NCBI GenBank assembly: GCA_020851035.1
Contig: JADZDM010000005.1
Coordinates: 434,001 to 498,000 of the forward strand
Reading direction: 5' to 3'
DNA from: Gemmatimonadaceae bacterium
GTDB lineage: Bacteria; Gemmatimonadota; Gemmatimonadetes; Gemmatimonadales; Gemmatimonadaceae
Length of the DNA stretch: 64,000 nucleotides
The position numbers were made by a program, and so were the translations under genes. The notes under the pieces were generated by a model. The model ran no database searches. It had not been told where the DNA came from and was given only the letters and a program-made list of their open reading frames with translations. Below are positions 8,695 through 19,634 of this stretch, piece by piece. Every line of letters begins with the position of its first letter. Position 1 is the stretch's first letter.

Positions 8695-9051
8695 TCACAT
8701 GCCGTCGAAGACGGTGACCGGGCGCACCTCGATGCTGCCCGTGCGCACCGACGGGATCTTCGCGGCGATCTGCAGCGCCTCGTTCAGGTCCGCGGCCTCG
8801 ACCAGGTAGAAGCCACCGAGCTGCTCCTTCGTCTCAGCGAAGGGCCCATCGGTGGTGGTGAGGGTGCCGTTGCGGTGGCGCAGGGTGGTGGCGGTGTGTG
8901 CCGGCTCCAGTGCCTCGCCGGCGAGCATCCTTCCGCTCTTCGCCAGGTCGGTGGTGAAGGCGAAGTACTCACCCATGAACGCGTCGCTCTCGCCCTTCGA
9001 CATCGCGGCCATGTCGCTGTCGGCATCGTAGATCAGGCAGAGGTACTTCAT
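8695..9051 (-). CDS. YCII-related / DGPF-domain protein, partner of ECF42 sigma factor
   Basis: A 118-residue cytoplasmic protein starting MKYLCLIYDAD, with the family signature TTDGPFAETKEQLGGFYLVEA (DGPF at about 68-71, GG before FYLVE). The start ATG at 9051 is fixed by a strong AGGAGG about 6 bp upstream; longer readings into 9534 lack coding character. Its stop is one base from the start of the ECF42 sigma gene, so the two are co-transcribed. DGPF proteins have a ferredoxin-like fold and are linked to ECF42 sigma factors in many actinobacterial and other genomes; their biochemical role is unresolved. Confident as a family call. Confidence 0.93.
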   Translation of the reverse strand: MKYLCLIYDADSDMAAMSKGESDAFMGEYFAFTTDLAKSGRMLAGEALEPAHTATTLRHRNGTLTTTDGPFAETKEQLGGFYLVEAADLNEALQIAAKIPSVRTGSIEVRPVTVFDGM

Positions 9052-9163
9052 CGGGAACCTCCTGTGCGGTTGGTGGATCGACCTGCGGGATACCCATGGT
9101 CGATTGGCCGGTCCCCGGATCGACATGGGCGGCGGGGTGGCCTGCCGGGGGATGGTGGGACCC

Positions 9164-9934
9164 TCATCCCTGCCGCTTGTAGTCGGTGTAGGTCCGGCGG
9201 TCGGCGTCGAAGCAGGTGACGGGGCGCCGGGATGGGACCGCGACGGCGTGCGGCGGGCAGCGCGGGTCCTGGGCGGCGTCGCCGCGCAGGGCACCCCGGT
9301 AGGTGGAGATCGCCGCCTCGACCTGGCCGATGGTGGTGGGTGGGTCGAAGAGCGTGTGGGGGTAGAGTCGTGCGCCGGTGAGGGCATCGAGGTAGACGCC
9401 GCGCTCACGGATGTCGGCCATCTGCCCGGTGAAGCTCCAGGCGACGATCGGCATGGCGTTGCGCTGGTTGACCTCCAGCACGGCGCTGGTGACGCGGGTG
9501 ATGCCGGCGGCGCGTGCGAGTCGCCAGGCCTCACGGAAGTCGATCTTCACGGGCGGGAGCGGCATTGGCACCGGCCGGCCGTCGGGGAGCTCGAGCGGCT
9601 CCGCGCCTGCCCACGGCACCTCGGGATCGCTGGTGGCGGTCAGGACGGCGATGCGGCGCGGGGCATAGAAGCTGTAGAGAACGTCGGTGGGCGGGCGCTC
9701 GCCGGCCGCATCGGTGCGGAGCTCGATGCGATAGAGCACCGCGTCGCGGATGCGCCCCTGTGCCCACTTCGTGTTGAACGGGATGAGCGCGAGCACGTCG
9801 TGTGCGACCCCGTCGTCGTCGTAGCTCAGGTGCTCGGGTGCGGCGCGGCAGCCGGCGATGGCCTGCACGACCATCAGCAGCGCTGCCAGGGGCAGGTGGT
9901 GATGGTGGGGTGAGCGCGGCGCGCGTCGAGACAC
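9164..9934 (-). CDS. Predicted lipoprotein with PepSY-like region
   Basis: The reading frame is open to 10027, but the first 31 residues of the long version look non-coding. A GTG at 9934 gives a basic n-region, a hydrophobic segment and a lipobox-like IAGC, so a lipoprotein of about 256 residues. The central part (IDFREAWRLARAAGITR, then VLEVNQRNAMPIVAWSF and GVYLDALTGARLYP) resembles a PepSY-type domain, in which a helix leads into strands ending at a D-x-x-T/S-G turn. It stands alone, divergent from the amidohydrolase gene. No precise function is assigned. Confidence 0.6.
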   Translation of the reverse strand: MSRRAPRSPHHHHLPLAALLMVVQAIAGCRAAPEHLSYDDDGVAHDVLALIPFNTKWAQGRIRDAVLYRIELRTDAAGERPPTDVLYSFYAPRRIAVLTATSDPEVPWAGAEPLELPDGRPVPMPLPPVKIDFREAWRLARAAGITRVTSAVLEVNQRNAMPIVAWSFTGQMADIRERGVYLDALTGARLYPHTLFDPPTTIGQVEAAISTYRGALRGDAAQDPRCPPHAVAVPSRRPVTCFDADRRTYTDYKRQG

Positions 9935-10117
9935 AGGGGTCCGAGTGGGTGGGGCTGGTGCAACGCTGCCGGTGACGGCCGCCTGGGGGTGTCGGCGCAA
10001 TTTTCCGGATCGCGCGGCATGGCGCAAGCGAAACCGGCCTGCGTCATCGCCACCAACGGGCGGCGGTTCACGTTACAGTTGAGGTGCTGGCTCCCCCCAT
10101 CCATCGGAGTGTCGTGC

Positions 10118-11428
10118 ATGCGTGTCACGCAGCTGTTCCTGGCCGTCCTGGCCACCACCCAGACGCTGGCGGCGCAGGCGCCGGTCGTGACCGCGATCCG
10201 TGCCGCGCGCCTGATCGTCGGTGACGGCACGCAGGTGGAGCAGCCGGTGGTGGTGATCACCGGTGAGCGGATCACCGCGGTGGGGCCGGTGGCCACGGTG
10301 CGGGTGCCGGCGGGCGCGCGCGTGCTGGACATGCCGGGCGCGACGCTGATGCCCGGCTTCTTCGACATGCACACGCACCTCACGTCGATCGACAACGACG
10401 GCGGTGACCTCTCGGTGCTGAAGGAGACGGCGGCCCATGGCGCCATCTATGCCGTGATCAACGCACGCAAGACCCTCGAGGCCGGGTTCACCACCGTGCG
10501 GGAGGCCGGCAGCACGGACTACGTGGACATCGCGGTGCGTGATGCGATCACCCGCGGGCTGATTCCCGGTCCGCGCATCCACGCCTCGGGGCCGTCGCTG
10601 GGCAGCACCGGCGGGCACGCCGACGTGAATGGCTGGAGCCCGAACATCGCGATCCCCGGCACGGGGGCGATCGTGGACGGCCCGGATGCCATCCGTCGGC
10701 AGGTGCGGCTGAACGTCAAGTACGGTGCCGATCAGATCAAGTTCGTGGCCACCGGCGGCATCCTGTCAGTGGGTGATGCGGTGAACGCCCCGCAGTTCGG
10801 TGACGACGAGATGGCGGCGCTGGTGGCGGAAGCGACGCGACTGGGCCGCCGCGTGATGGCGCATGCGCATGGCGGGGCCGGCCTGCTGGCGGCGGTGAAC
10901 GCGGGGGCCGCGAGCATCGAGCACGGCAGCCTGGTGGACGATGCCGCGATCGCGGCGATGAAGGCGCGCGGCACGTACCTCGTGCCCACACTCATCATCC
11001 TCGAGGAGATCGTGCGGGATGGCGAGACGAAAGGGGTGCCGGCGAACTCGATCGCGAAGGCGCGGGCGATCGCCGTCGAGCGGCGCACGCGCCTGCGCCG
11101 CGCCTACCAGTCGGGGGTGAAGTTCGCGCTGGGCACCGACGCCACGAGCGACATCCACGGCCGCAACGGCGAGGAGTTCAAGTACATGGTGGACATCCTC
11201 GGCGCCACGCCGATGGATGCCATCACCATCGGCACGATGAACGCGGCGACGCTGCTGGGGGTGGAGCAGGACTACGGGAGCGTGGCCGCCGGCAAGGTGG
11301 CGGACCTGGTGGCGGTGCAGGGCAACCCGCTCACCGACGTGTCATTGCTGGCACGCGTGTCCTTCGTGATGAAAGGTGGGGTGGTGGTGAAGTCGGCGCC
11401 CGTCACGGCACGACGTGGTCAGGAATGA
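10118..11428 (+). CDS. Exported metal-dependent amidohydrolase (imidazolonepropionase/prolidase-like)
   Basis: A 436-residue protein with a Sec signal peptide (cleavage after about residue 20, TLAAQA). The metal-binding HTH is at residues 85-87 (FDMHTHL). The carboxylated lysine candidate is in DQIKFVATGG, further metal ligands are in MAHAHGG and SIEHGSL, and the final Asp is in LGTDATSD. This is the subset of the amidohydrolase superfamily that includes Xaa-Pro and Xaa-Arg dipeptidases of the Sgx9260/Cc2672 type, so the substrate may be a dipeptide. ATG 10118 is chosen because it begins the signal peptide. The gene ends 26 bp inside the convergent RidA gene. An upstream TTACAGTT near 10074 could be the -10 region. 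Confidence 0.9.
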   Translation: MRVTQLFLAVLATTQTLAAQAPVVTAIRAARLIVGDGTQVEQPVVVITGERITAVGPVATVRVPAGARVLDMPGATLMPGFFDMHTHLTSIDNDGGDLSVLKETAAHGAIYAVINARKTLEAGFTTVREAGSTDYVDIAVRDAITRGLIPGPRIHASGPSLGSTGGHADVNGWSPNIAIPGTGAIVDGPDAIRRQVRLNVKYGADQIKFVATGGILSVGDAVNAPQFGDDEMAALVAEATRLGRRVMAHAHGGAGLLAAVNAGAASIEHGSLVDDAAIAAMKARGTYLVPTLIILEEIVRDGETKGVPANSIAKARAIAVERRTRLRRAYQSGVKFALGTDATSDIHGRNGEEFKYMVDILGATPMDAITIGTMNAATLLGVEQDYGSVAAGKVADLVAVQGNPLTDVSLLARVSFVMKGGVVVKSAPVTARRGQE

Positions 11429-11807
11429 CCGCCGTCACCTCGATCTCCACCAGCGCGCGATCCTCCATCAGTGCGCACACCTGCACCGCCGACATGGCCA
11501 AGTTGTAGCTGCCGATGACCTCGCGGAACACCGCGCCGAGTTCCGCGCCAGCGGCGAGATAGGCCTGCTTGTCCAGCACATACCACGTCATCCGCACGAT
11601 GTGCTCCGGCTTGGCGCCCGCCTCGGCCAGCACCGCCACCACGTTCTGCAGGGCGAGGCGCGCCTGGCCGACGAGCGTGTCACTGGGAAATGTGCCGTCG
11701 GGGTTCCAGCCGACCATGCCGGCCACGAACACCAGGTGTCCGCGTGCGACCACGCCGTTGGCATAGCCGCGCGGGCGTGGCCATCCGGCCGGGAGCAGGA
11801 CGCGCAT
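11403..11807 (-). CDS. RidA/YjgF-family protein
   Basis: A 134-residue protein covering the whole RidA fold: ARGHLVFVAGMVGW near residue 22, the central QARLALQNVVAVLAEAGA, and VEIEVTAVIP at the end. RidA proteins deaminate reactive enamine/imine intermediates; family members near aromatic degradation genes may act on 2-aminomuconate-type or enamine products. The Arg normally found in the C-terminal CVEIEAxA/xR(x)VE region appears as EDRALVEIEV. GGAG lies 8 bp before ATG 11807. It is the last gene of the anthranilate-CoA operon, 37 bp after the ligase, where it could hydrolyse an imine formed when the 2-amino group is removed (inference). Its 3' end overlaps the amidohydrolase gene by 26 bp. 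Confidence 0.88.
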   Translation of the reverse strand: MRVLLPAGWPRPRGYANGVVARGHLVFVAGMVGWNPDGTFPSDTLVGQARLALQNVVAVLAEAGAKPEHIVRMTWYVLDKQAYLAAGAELGAVFREVIGSYNLAMSAVQVCALMEDRALVEIEVTAVIPDHVVP

Positions 11808-11844
11808 CAGGAGTCTCCGTGCAAGGTGTGAGTGCGGGTCACGG

Positions 11845-13452
11845 TCACGGTTCGCGCAGGCGGAACCGCTGCAGCTTGCCGGTCTCGGTGCGGGGCAGCG
11901 TCTCGCGGAACTCGATGGCCCGCGGGTACTTGTACGGCGCGATGGACTGCTTCACGTGCTCCTGCAGCTCACGCACCAGCGCCGGCGTGGCGTCATGGCC
12001 GGCCTTCGGCACCACGAACGCCTTCACGATCTGGCCGCGCTCATCGTCGGGCACGCCGATCACGGCGCACTCGGCGACGGCGGCGTGGTGCAGCAGGGCC
12101 TCCTCCACCTCCGGTGCGGCAATGTTGTAGCCCGACGAGATGATCATGTCGTCGGTGCGCGACTGGTAGTGGAAGTAGCCGTCGGCATCCATCACGTAGG
12201 CGTCGCCGGTGACGTTCCAGCCGTTCACCACGTAGGCGCGCTGGCGCTCGTCGGCCAGGTAGCGGCAGCCGGTGGGGCCCTTCACCGCCAGCCGGCCCAC
12301 CGTGCCCTGCGGCACCTCGTTCCCCACGTCGTCGAGCAGCGTCGCGACGTAGCCGGGCACGGGACGCCCGGTGGCACCGGGACGCGCGCTGGCCTCGTCG
12401 GCCGAGATGAAGATGTGCAGCATCTCGGTGGCACCGATGCCGTCGATCAGCTCGATGCCGGTGGCCTCGCGCCAGAGCGTGCGGGTGGAGGCCGGCAGCA
12501 CCTCTCCAGCCGACACGCACTGGCGGAGCGCGGAGGTGCGCAGCATGGCACCGTGTGCCGCCAGACCGCGATAGGTGGTGGGGGCGGTGAAGAGCGTGGT
12601 GGCGCCGTGTGTGGTGATCCCGTCCAGCAGCGCCTGCGGCGACGGGCGTTCCACCAGCACGGCGGAGGCACCCACCATCATCGGGAAGAGCACCAGCCCG
12701 CCCAGCCCGAAGGTGAAGGCGAGCGGCGGGCTGCCGATGAAGACGTCGTCCGCTCGCGGGCGCAGCACGTGTGGCGGCCAGCAGGCGCAGATCGCCATCA
12801 CGTCACGGTGGAAGTGCATCGTGCCCTTCGGCTGCCCGGTGGTGCCGGAGGTGAAGGCGATGATGCAGGTCTCGTCGCTGGCAGTGTCGACGTTCGTGAA
12901 GGTCGGGTGCGCCGACTCCATCGCCACGTCCAGCGATCCTTCCGACCGGGTGTTGAAGTGCTTCACGGCCACGCGCTGCGGCGACTGCAGCAGCGCCAGG
13001 TCCAGCTCGCCGGCCAGCGCCACGTCGCAGAGGGCGTGCGAGACCTGAGCCTTGTCGATGACCTTCTGCAGCTCCACCGCACGCAGGAGCGGCATGGTCG
13101 CGACGGCGATGCCGCCGGCCTTCATGACGGCGAACCAGCTCGCCACCATCATCAGGTTGTTCGGTGCCCGCAGCAGCACGCGGTTGCCGGGCACCAGCCC
13201 CATGTCGTGCACCAGCACGTTCGCGATGCGGTTCGCCTGGTGCTGCAGGTCGGCGTAGGTCCAGGTGATGCCGTTGCAGTGCAGGCACGGGCGATGCCCG
13301 CGGCCCTCGACGAGGTGGCGGTCGAGGATCTCGGTCGCGCAGTTGAGCTGGGCCGGGAACTGCAGCGACGGCAGCGGGAACAGGAACTCCGGTTGCTGCG
13401 CCACGGGCGGCAGGTTGTCGCGGGCGAAGGTGTCGATGTGTGCGCCGGGCAT
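11845..13452 (-). CDS. Benzoate-CoA ligase family protein, probably 2-aminobenzoate-CoA ligase
   Basis: A 535-residue acyl-adenylate-forming enzyme: ATP + aryl acid + CoA to aryl-CoA + AMP + PPi. The P-loop-like motif FTSGTTGQPKGTMHFHRD is at about 205-222, DGIGATEMLHIF at about 345 is the A5 motif, the hinge SRTDDMIISSGYNI is at about 435, and the C-terminal catalytic lysine is in PRTETGKLQR. The sequence is of the benzoate/anthranilate ligase branch rather than long-chain acyl ligases. Its position in an operon with an aryl-CoA monooxygenase/OYE fusion makes 2-aminobenzoate (anthranilate) the best guess; salicylate is the alternative. It starts 3 bp after the acyl-CoA dehydrogenase stop. 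Confidence 0.88.
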   Translation of the reverse strand: MPGAHIDTFARDNLPPVAQQPEFLFPLPSLQFPAQLNCATEILDRHLVEGRGHRPCLHCNGITWTYADLQHQANRIANVLVHDMGLVPGNRVLLRAPNNLMMVASWFAVMKAGGIAVATMPLLRAVELQKVIDKAQVSHALCDVALAGELDLALLQSPQRVAVKHFNTRSEGSLDVAMESAHPTFTNVDTASDETCIIAFTSGTTGQPKGTMHFHRDVMAICACWPPHVLRPRADDVFIGSPPLAFTFGLGGLVLFPMMVGASAVLVERPSPQALLDGITTHGATTLFTAPTTYRGLAAHGAMLRTSALRQCVSAGEVLPASTRTLWREATGIELIDGIGATEMLHIFISADEASARPGATGRPVPGYVATLLDDVGNEVPQGTVGRLAVKGPTGCRYLADERQRAYVVNGWNVTGDAYVMDADGYFHYQSRTDDMIISSGYNIAAPEVEEALLHHAAVAECAVIGVPDDERGQIVKAFVVPKAGHDATPALVRELQEHVKQSIAPYKYPRAIEFRETLPRTETGKLQRFRLREP

Positions 13453-13455
13453 GGC

Positions 13456-14637
<1,182 letters not shown>

Positions 14638-14662
14638 GGGCGGGGCTCCGGCGTGCACATCG

Positions 14663-15526
14663 TCAGTTGCCCTCGAACACGGGGCGCTGCTTCGCCACGA
14701 ACGCGGTGTACGCCCGCCCGAAGTCGGCCGTCGTCATGCACAGCGCCTGCGCCTGCGCCTCGGCCTCGATGGCATCGTCCAGCCCCATCGACCACTCCTG
14801 GTGGAGCATCGCCTTGGTGACGCCGTTGGCGAAGGTCGGGCCATGCGCGATGTCGCGTGCGAGCTGCATGGCGGTGTCGTGCAGCGCGTCAGGCTCGGCG
14901 AGGCGGTTGAAGAAGCCCCACTGCAGCGCCTCGTCGCCGGGCATCGATCGGCCGGTGAACAGGAGCTCGCTGGCGCGGCCCTGCCCGATGATGCGCGGCA
15001 GCATCGCACATGCGCCCATGTCACAGCCGGCCAGGCCGACGCGGTTGAACAGGAAGGCCGTCCTGCTGCGCGACGTGCCGATGCGCAGGTCCGACGCCAT
15101 GGCGAGGATCGCGCCCGCGCCAGCGCAGGTGCCATCCACTGCGGCCACGATCGGTTGCGGGCAGGCCCGCATCGCCTTCACCAGCGCGCCGGTCATGCGC
15201 GTGAACCGCAGCAGCTCCGGCGCTGTGCGTCCGATGAGCGGGCCGATGATCTCGTGCACGTCGCCGCCCGAGCAGAAATGGCCGCCGGCGCCCTGCAGCA
15301 GCACCGCCGTCACGTCGGGCGCGTGCCGCAGGGCCTCGAACAGGTCGCGCAGCTCGGCGTACGACTCGAAGGTGAGCGGGTTCCGGCGTTCGGGGCGATT
15401 GAGCGTGATCACGCCGACGCGGTCGCGCACCTCCCACAGGACGTGCGTGGCCTGGTAGCGGGCCAGCGGGCGTGACGTGCCGGCGGCGAGGCCGGCGTCG
15501 AGCGGGGGCAGCTTCGGCGTGCTCAT
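14663..15526 (-). CDS. Enoyl-CoA hydratase/isomerase family protein
   Basis: A 287-residue crotonase-fold protein. Residues about 30-50 ([17 protein letters not shown]) and the oxyanion-hole segment [13 protein letters not shown] (about 85-97) are typical; the second oxyanion segment is [18 protein letters not shown]. The first catalytic Glu of classical hydratases (around position 115-120) is not obvious, while [11 protein letters not shown] aligns with the second, so ring hydrolysis, hydration or another crotonase reaction are all possible. Its ATG overlaps the MarR stop (ATGA), showing translational coupling. In the anthranilate operon it probably acts on the reduced cyclic CoA thioester or its ring-opened product. 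Confidence 0.9.
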   Translation of the reverse strand: MSTPKLPPLDAGLAAGTSRPLARYQATHVLWEVRDRVGVITLNRPERRNPLTFESYAELRDLFEALRHAPDVTAVLLQGAGGHFCSGGDVHEIIGPLIGRTAPELLRFTRMTGALVKAMRACPQPIVAAVDGTCAGAGAILAMASDLRIGTSRSRTAFLFNRVGLAGCDMGACAMLPRIIGQGRASELLFTGRSMPGDEALQWGFFNRLAEPDALHDTAMQLARDIAHGPTFANGVTKAMLHQEWSMGLDDAIEAEAQAQALCMTTADFGRAYTAFVAKQRPVFEGN

Positions 15527-16101
15527 GTCGTGGCTCCGGTGCGTCGCGGGCGGCGCGGCCTGGCGGCGGGACGGGAAACGGCGGGGGTGGTGGCGGTGGC
15601 GAGCTGCAGGCGCAGCCGGCCGAGCAGGTCGTACAGGTCGCGCATGTCGGAGGCACCCATGCCGGCGAACAGCGTGACGATCCAGGCCTCGTGGGTGGCG
15701 GCGAGCTTCTCGAACAGGCGTCGCCCCTTGCGGGTGAGGGTGACGCGCAGCGAGCGACGGTCATCCGGCTCGGTGGTGCGCTCGACGAGCCCTTCCTTCT
15801 CCAGCTGATCGGCGAGGCCCGTGACGTTGCCGCCGGTGACCATCAGGTAGCGCGACAGGACGCTCATGCGCAGGCCCTCCGGGTGGCGATGCAGTTGCGC
15901 CATGAGGTCGAAGCGGGCGAGCGTGATGCCGGCCTCCTGGCGCAGGCGACGCGCGACGAGCGTCTCGACCTGCGTGCTGCACGCGAGCAGGCGCAGCCAG
16001 ACCTTCAGCGACTGGTGGTCATCCGGGACCACGCGCCCCTCCAGGCCGATCGACTCGTGGCCGAGGCTCGGTGCGTGCGTGACGCGGCGGGAGGTGGTCA
16101 C
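15523..16101 (-). CDS. MarR-family transcriptional regulator
   Basis: A 192-residue regulator starting at GTG 16101, which overlaps the SDR stop (GTGA) by 4 bp; longer readings extend into the SDR gene. The winged helix lies at about 45-125: [14 protein letters not shown], the recognition region [24 protein letters not shown] and the wing [13 protein letters not shown]. MarR proteins of this type usually repress aromatic catabolic genes and are released by an aryl-CoA or free acid. The C-terminal 20 residues are Arg/Pro-rich and low complexity. Being inside the operon it presumably autoregulates it; an operator would be expected upstream of 19237, but I found no clear palindrome there. Confidence 0.92.
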   Translation of the reverse strand: MTTSRRVTHAPSLGHESIGLEGRVVPDDHQSLKVWLRLLACSTQVETLVARRLRQEAGITLARFDLMAQLHRHPEGLRMSVLSRYLMVTGGNVTGLADQLEKEGLVERTTEPDDRRSLRVTLTRKGRRLFEKLAATHEAWIVTLFAGMGASDMRDLYDLLGRLRLQLATATTPAVSRPAARPRRPRRTGATT

Positions 16102-16886
16102 ATGACCTCCCCGCCGGCGATGGAGATGCACTGGCCCGTGACCGAGCGCGCTGCCGCGGAGCAGAGCCACTGCACCGCCGCGGCCACCTCCGCCGGCTGC
16201 ACGAGGCGACCCTGCGGATTCGTCTTCGTGAGCTCGGCACGCGCCGACTCCACGCTGCGGCCGGTCTGCGCCACGATGGTCGCCAGGCTGGCGTGCAGCA
16301 TCTCGGTCTCGGTGAAGCCGGGGCAGACGGCGTTCACCGTCACGCCGGTATTCGCCAGTTCGAGCGCCAGTGAGCGCGTGAGGCCAACCACGCCATGCTT
16401 GGCCGCGCTGTAGGCACTCACGTACGCGTAGCCGCGCTGGCCGGCGGTGCTGGCGATGTTCACGATCCGTCCGTCGGGTGATCGGACCAGGTCGGGCAGC
16501 GCTGTTTGCGTGCAGTGAAAGGTGCCCGTGAGGTTCACGGCCAGCATCCGGTCCCACAACTCCTGGGTGGTGCGCCTGAACGGTGCGCTTTCGGCCTGGC
16601 CGGCGTTGTTCACGAGGATCGTCACCGGCCCGCGCTCGGCCCGCGCAGCATCGAACGCGCGGCGCACGGCCTCGGCGTCGCTCACGTCGGCGGTGACGAT
16701 GGTGGTGCGGGCGTCGAGCGAGTCGGCCAGCGCCATCAACGGCTCCCGGCGCCGGCCCAGCAGTGTGAGCGAGGCGCCGTCGGCGGCGAGCACGCGTGCG
16801 ATGGCGGCACCGATGCCGTGGCCGGCACCCGTGATCACGGCATGCCGGCCGGCCAGCGGCAAGGTGCCGCGTGCGGCGTCGGTCAT
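16098..16886 (-). CDS. SDR-family NAD(P)-dependent oxidoreductase
   Basis: A 262-residue classical short-chain dehydrogenase. Cofactor motif TGAGHGIG is near residue 18, NNAG near 90, the catalytic Ser is in NIASTAGQ and the Tyr/Lys pair in SAYSAAKHG, and there is a PGFTETEML segment. ATG 16886 is chosen because it overlaps the stop of the upstream monooxygenase/reductase gene (ATGA) and precedes the Rossmann fold by a normal distance. Likely a 3-hydroxyacyl-CoA dehydrogenase or a dehydrogenase of the hydroxylated cyclic intermediate in the anthranilate-CoA pathway; this role is inferred from the operon. Confidence 0.92.
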   Translation of the reverse strand: MTDAARGTLPLAGRHAVITGAGHGIGAAIARVLAADGASLTLLGRRREPLMALADSLDARTTIVTADVSDAEAVRRAFDAARAERGPVTILVNNAGQAESAPFRRTTQELWDRMLAVNLTGTFHCTQTALPDLVRSPDGRIVNIASTAGQRGYAYVSAYSAAKHGVVGLTRSLALELANTGVTVNAVCPGFTETEMLHASLATIVAQTGRSVESARAELTKTNPQGRLVQPAEVAAAVQWLCSAAARSVTGQCISIAGGEVM

Positions 16887-19237
16887 GCGGGCTCCCGGGT
16901 CACTGCGGGTGCGGTGAGTGCCGCCAGTGCGGCCTTCTCCCGCGCGAAGAGTGACTCCATCTGTGGCTTGCCACTGCGGTACTGCTTCGGCCACGCGATG
17001 GGTGTGTAGCCGATCTTCGCCGCCTCGGTGAGCGTCCACGCCGGGTTGGCGAGGTGCGGACGTGCCACGGCGCACAGGTCAGCGCGGCCGGCGGCGATGA
17101 TGCTGTTCACGTGATCGGCCTCGCTGATCGCACCGACGGCGATGGTGGCGATGCCACCCTCGTTGCGGATGCGGTCGCTGAACGGCGTCTGGAACATGCG
17201 GCCGTACACCGGGCGCTCGCGCTTGCTGACCTGTCCTGACGAGCAGTCGATCATGTCGGCGCCGGCGGCCCTGAAGGCCCGTGCGATCGCGATCGCATCA
17301 TCGGGCGTGATGCCACCCGGCACCCAGTCGTGGGCCGAGATGCGCACCGACATCGGGAGCTCGGCCGGCCACGCGGCGCGCACGGCGGCGAAGACCTCGA
17401 GCGGGAAGCGCAGCCGGTTCTCCAGCGCCCCGCCGTACTCGTCGGAGCGGGAGTTGGTGAGCGGCGAGATGAACGACGAGAGCAGGTATCCGTGCGCGCA
17501 GTGCAGCTCCAGCCAGTCCACCCCCGCCTCGGCCGCCCACTGCGCGGCCCGTGCGAACTGCGCGGTCACGGCGTCCATGTCGGCGCGCGTCATCGCGCGC
17601 GACACCTGGCTGATGCCCTCGAGGTACTGCTGCGGCGATGCCGAGATGAGCGGCCAGTTGCCGTCGGCCAGTGGCTGGTCGATGCCGTCCCACATCACGC
17701 GGGTGGATCCCTTGGCGCCCGCGTGGCCGAGCTGGATGCCGAACTTCGCGTCGGTGCTGGTGTGGATCCAGTTCGCGATGCGCGCCCATGCGTCGCGCTG
17801 GCCCGTGTTCCAGAGCCCGGGGCAGCCCGGCGTGATGCGTGCATCGGGGCTGACGCAGGTCATCTCCGCCATCACCAGTGCGGCGCCGCCCATGGCGCGT
17901 GCGCCGAGGTGCACCAGGTGGTAGTCACCGGGCACGCCGTCCGTGGCTGAGTACTGCGCCATCGGCGAGACGACCACGCGGTTCTTCAGTGTGACGCTGC
18001 GGACCGTGTACGGCGTGAACATCGGCGGCGGCGGCGTGGCGCCCTCGGCGATGTGGAGGCCGGCGCGGGTGGCGAACCAGCGCTCGAACCCTTCGAGCCA
18101 GGCCGTGTCGCGAAGGCGCAGGTTCTCGTGCGAGATGCGCTGCGAGCGGGTGAGCAGCGAGTACATGAACTGCTCGGGTGGCAGCGTGTCGGCGTAGCGT
18201 TCGCCGACGAACTCGAACCACTCCATTGCGTTCCAGGCGGCGTTCTGCAGGCGCAGCACGTCCACGGCTCGCATGCGCTGGTACTCCGCGAGCACGGCGG
18301 GGATGTGCGCACGGGTGGCGCCGATGCGCGTGAACTGGCGTGCCAGCTCGATGGCATCCTCGATGGCGAGCTTGGTGCCCGAGCCGATGGCGAAGTGCGC
18401 CGTATGCACCGCGTCGCCCATCAGCACCACGTGGCTGCGCCCGTTGAAGTGGTGCCAGTGTTCGCACGTCACGCGCTGGAAGTTGAGCCATGCCGACCCG
18501 CGCAGGTGGCGGGCGTTGGTCATCAGGCGATGGCCGTCCAGGGTGCGGGCGAAGAGCTGTTCGCAGAAGGCGACGGAGGCGTCGCTGTCGGCGGTGTCGA
18601 GGCCGTGGGCCTTCCACACGTGCTCGGGCGTCTCGACGATGAAGGTGCTGGTCTGGTCGTCGAACTTGTAGATGTGGGCCTGGAACCAGCCGTGTTCGGT
18701 CTTCTCGAAGGTGAAGTTGAAGGCGTCCCAGCGTTTCGTGGTGCCGAGCCAGATGTAGCGGTTGGGGCGGGTGACGATGTCGGGGCGGAAGATGTCCGCG
18801 TACTTCGTGCGGATCTTCGAGTTGATGCCATCGGCGGCGACGACCAGGTCGGCGTCCGGGAAGTCGGTGTCGGAGTCGACTTCGGCCTCGAACTGCAGGG
18901 TGACACCCAGTTCCTGGCAGCGGTCCTGGAGGATGTTGAGGAGCTTGCGGCGCCCGATGCCGACGAAGCCGTGGCCGCCGGAGCGGATGGTGCGGCCCTT
19001 GAAGTCGAGCTCGATGTCGTCCCAGTGGGTGAACGCGGACTCGATGGTGGCGGCGGTCTGCGGGTCGCAGCGGCGCATGTTCTCGAGGGTGGCGTCGGAG
19101 AACACGACGCCCCAGCCGAAGGTGTCGTACGGCTTGTTGCGTTCGACGACGGTGATGTCGTGGGTGGGGTCGGCCTGCTTCATGAGCAGGGCGAAGTAGA
19201 GTCCGGCGGGACCGCCGCCCACGCACACGATCTTCAT
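16883..19237 (-). CDS. Fused aryl-CoA monooxygenase/reductase (2-aminobenzoyl-CoA monooxygenase or salicylyl-CoA 5-hydroxylase type)
   Basis: A 784-residue fusion. Residues 1 to about 400 form a group A FAD monooxygenase: GGGPAG at 8-13, a DG motif in [10 protein letters not shown], and the GD motif [17 protein letters not shown] near 290. Residues about 405-770 form an Old Yellow Enzyme domain ([53 protein letters not shown]). This two-domain layout is that of Azoarcus 2-aminobenzoyl-CoA monooxygenase/reductase, which hydroxylates and then reduces the ring of the CoA ester, and of annotated 'bifunctional salicylyl-CoA 5-hydroxylase/oxidoreductases'. With the ligase downstream, anthranilate is favoured. 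GGAG sits about 7 bp before ATG 19237, the first gene of the operon. Confidence 0.93.
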   Translation of the reverse strand: MKIVCVGGGPAGLYFALLMKQADPTHDITVVERNKPYDTFGWGVVFSDATLENMRRCDPQTAATIESAFTHWDDIELDFKGRTIRSGGHGFVGIGRRKLLNILQDRCQELGVTLQFEAEVDSDTDFPDADLVVAADGINSKIRTKYADIFRPDIVTRPNRYIWLGTTKRWDAFNFTFEKTEHGWFQAHIYKFDDQTSTFIVETPEHVWKAHGLDTADSDASVAFCEQLFARTLDGHRLMTNARHLRGSAWLNFQRVTCEHWHHFNGRSHVVLMGDAVHTAHFAIGSGTKLAIEDAIELARQFTRIGATRAHIPAVLAEYQRMRAVDVLRLQNAAWNAMEWFEFVGERYADTLPPEQFMYSLLTRSQRISHENLRLRDTAWLEGFERWFATRAGLHIAEGATPPPPMFTPYTVRSVTLKNRVVVSPMAQYSATDGVPGDYHLVHLGARAMGGAALVMAEMTCVSPDARITPGCPGLWNTGQRDAWARIANWIHTSTDAKFGIQLGHAGAKGSTRVMWDGIDQPLADGNWPLISASPQQYLEGISQVSRAMTRADMDAVTAQFARAAQWAAEAGVDWLELHCAHGYLLSSFISPLTNSRSDEYGGALENRLRFPLEVFAAVRAAWPAELPMSVRISAHDWVPGGITPDDAIAIARAFRAAGADMIDCSSGQVSKRERPVYGRMFQTPFSDRIRNEGGIATIAVGAISEADHVNSIIAAGRADLCAVARPHLANPAWTLTEAAKIGYTPIAWPKQYRSGKPQMESLFAREKAALAALTAPAVTREPA

Positions 19238-19634
19238 TCAGGCTCCGGGGGGAGTGGCGAGGGGAGAGTGGGGGGAGATGCTTTAGATGTCAAGGGAATT
19301 GAGCGGATATCGAGGGATCCCGAAGGGGTCTGAGTCAGGTTCCCCGATCCCGAAGGGGTCTGAGTCAAGTTCCCCAAAGGGGTCTGAGTCAGTGGGGGAC
19401 GGCGGACTCAGAGTCACCGCGCCTGCAGGGGGCGGAGAACACGAACCGCGAGCGACTTTGCCCCATCGTGCACGGTTTCCATCACGCGGGCGCACGGTGC
19501 CGTTCAAGCGGACGGTGACCTCGACGAGCGGCGGCCAGGACGCAAGCCGTGGCGCAGTCCCCTCTCGACCTCCGCCGCCCCGGACGTACGATAGGAGCGT
19601 CGAGCTCCCTCTCCCCACCCCGGCGAGCGCCACC
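19238..19634. repeat. Intergenic region with 30-bp tandem repeat and TGAGTCA palindromes
   Basis: Two near-identical 30-bp units occupy 19316-19345 and 19346-19375 (gatcccgaaggggtctgag.. then tca, r, gttcccc), differing at one base, and a third partial copy follows at 19376-19392. Each carries TGAGTCA flanked by GGGG and CCCC. An inverted copy of the core (gactcaga, 19405-19412) lies after the third unit and can pair with tctgagtc at 19383-19390. The region separates divergent operons (anthranilate operon leftward, hydroxy-acid oxidase rightward). A tacgat hexamer at 19587-19592 may be the -10 box of the oxidase gene. No gene seen here. Confidence 0.7.
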
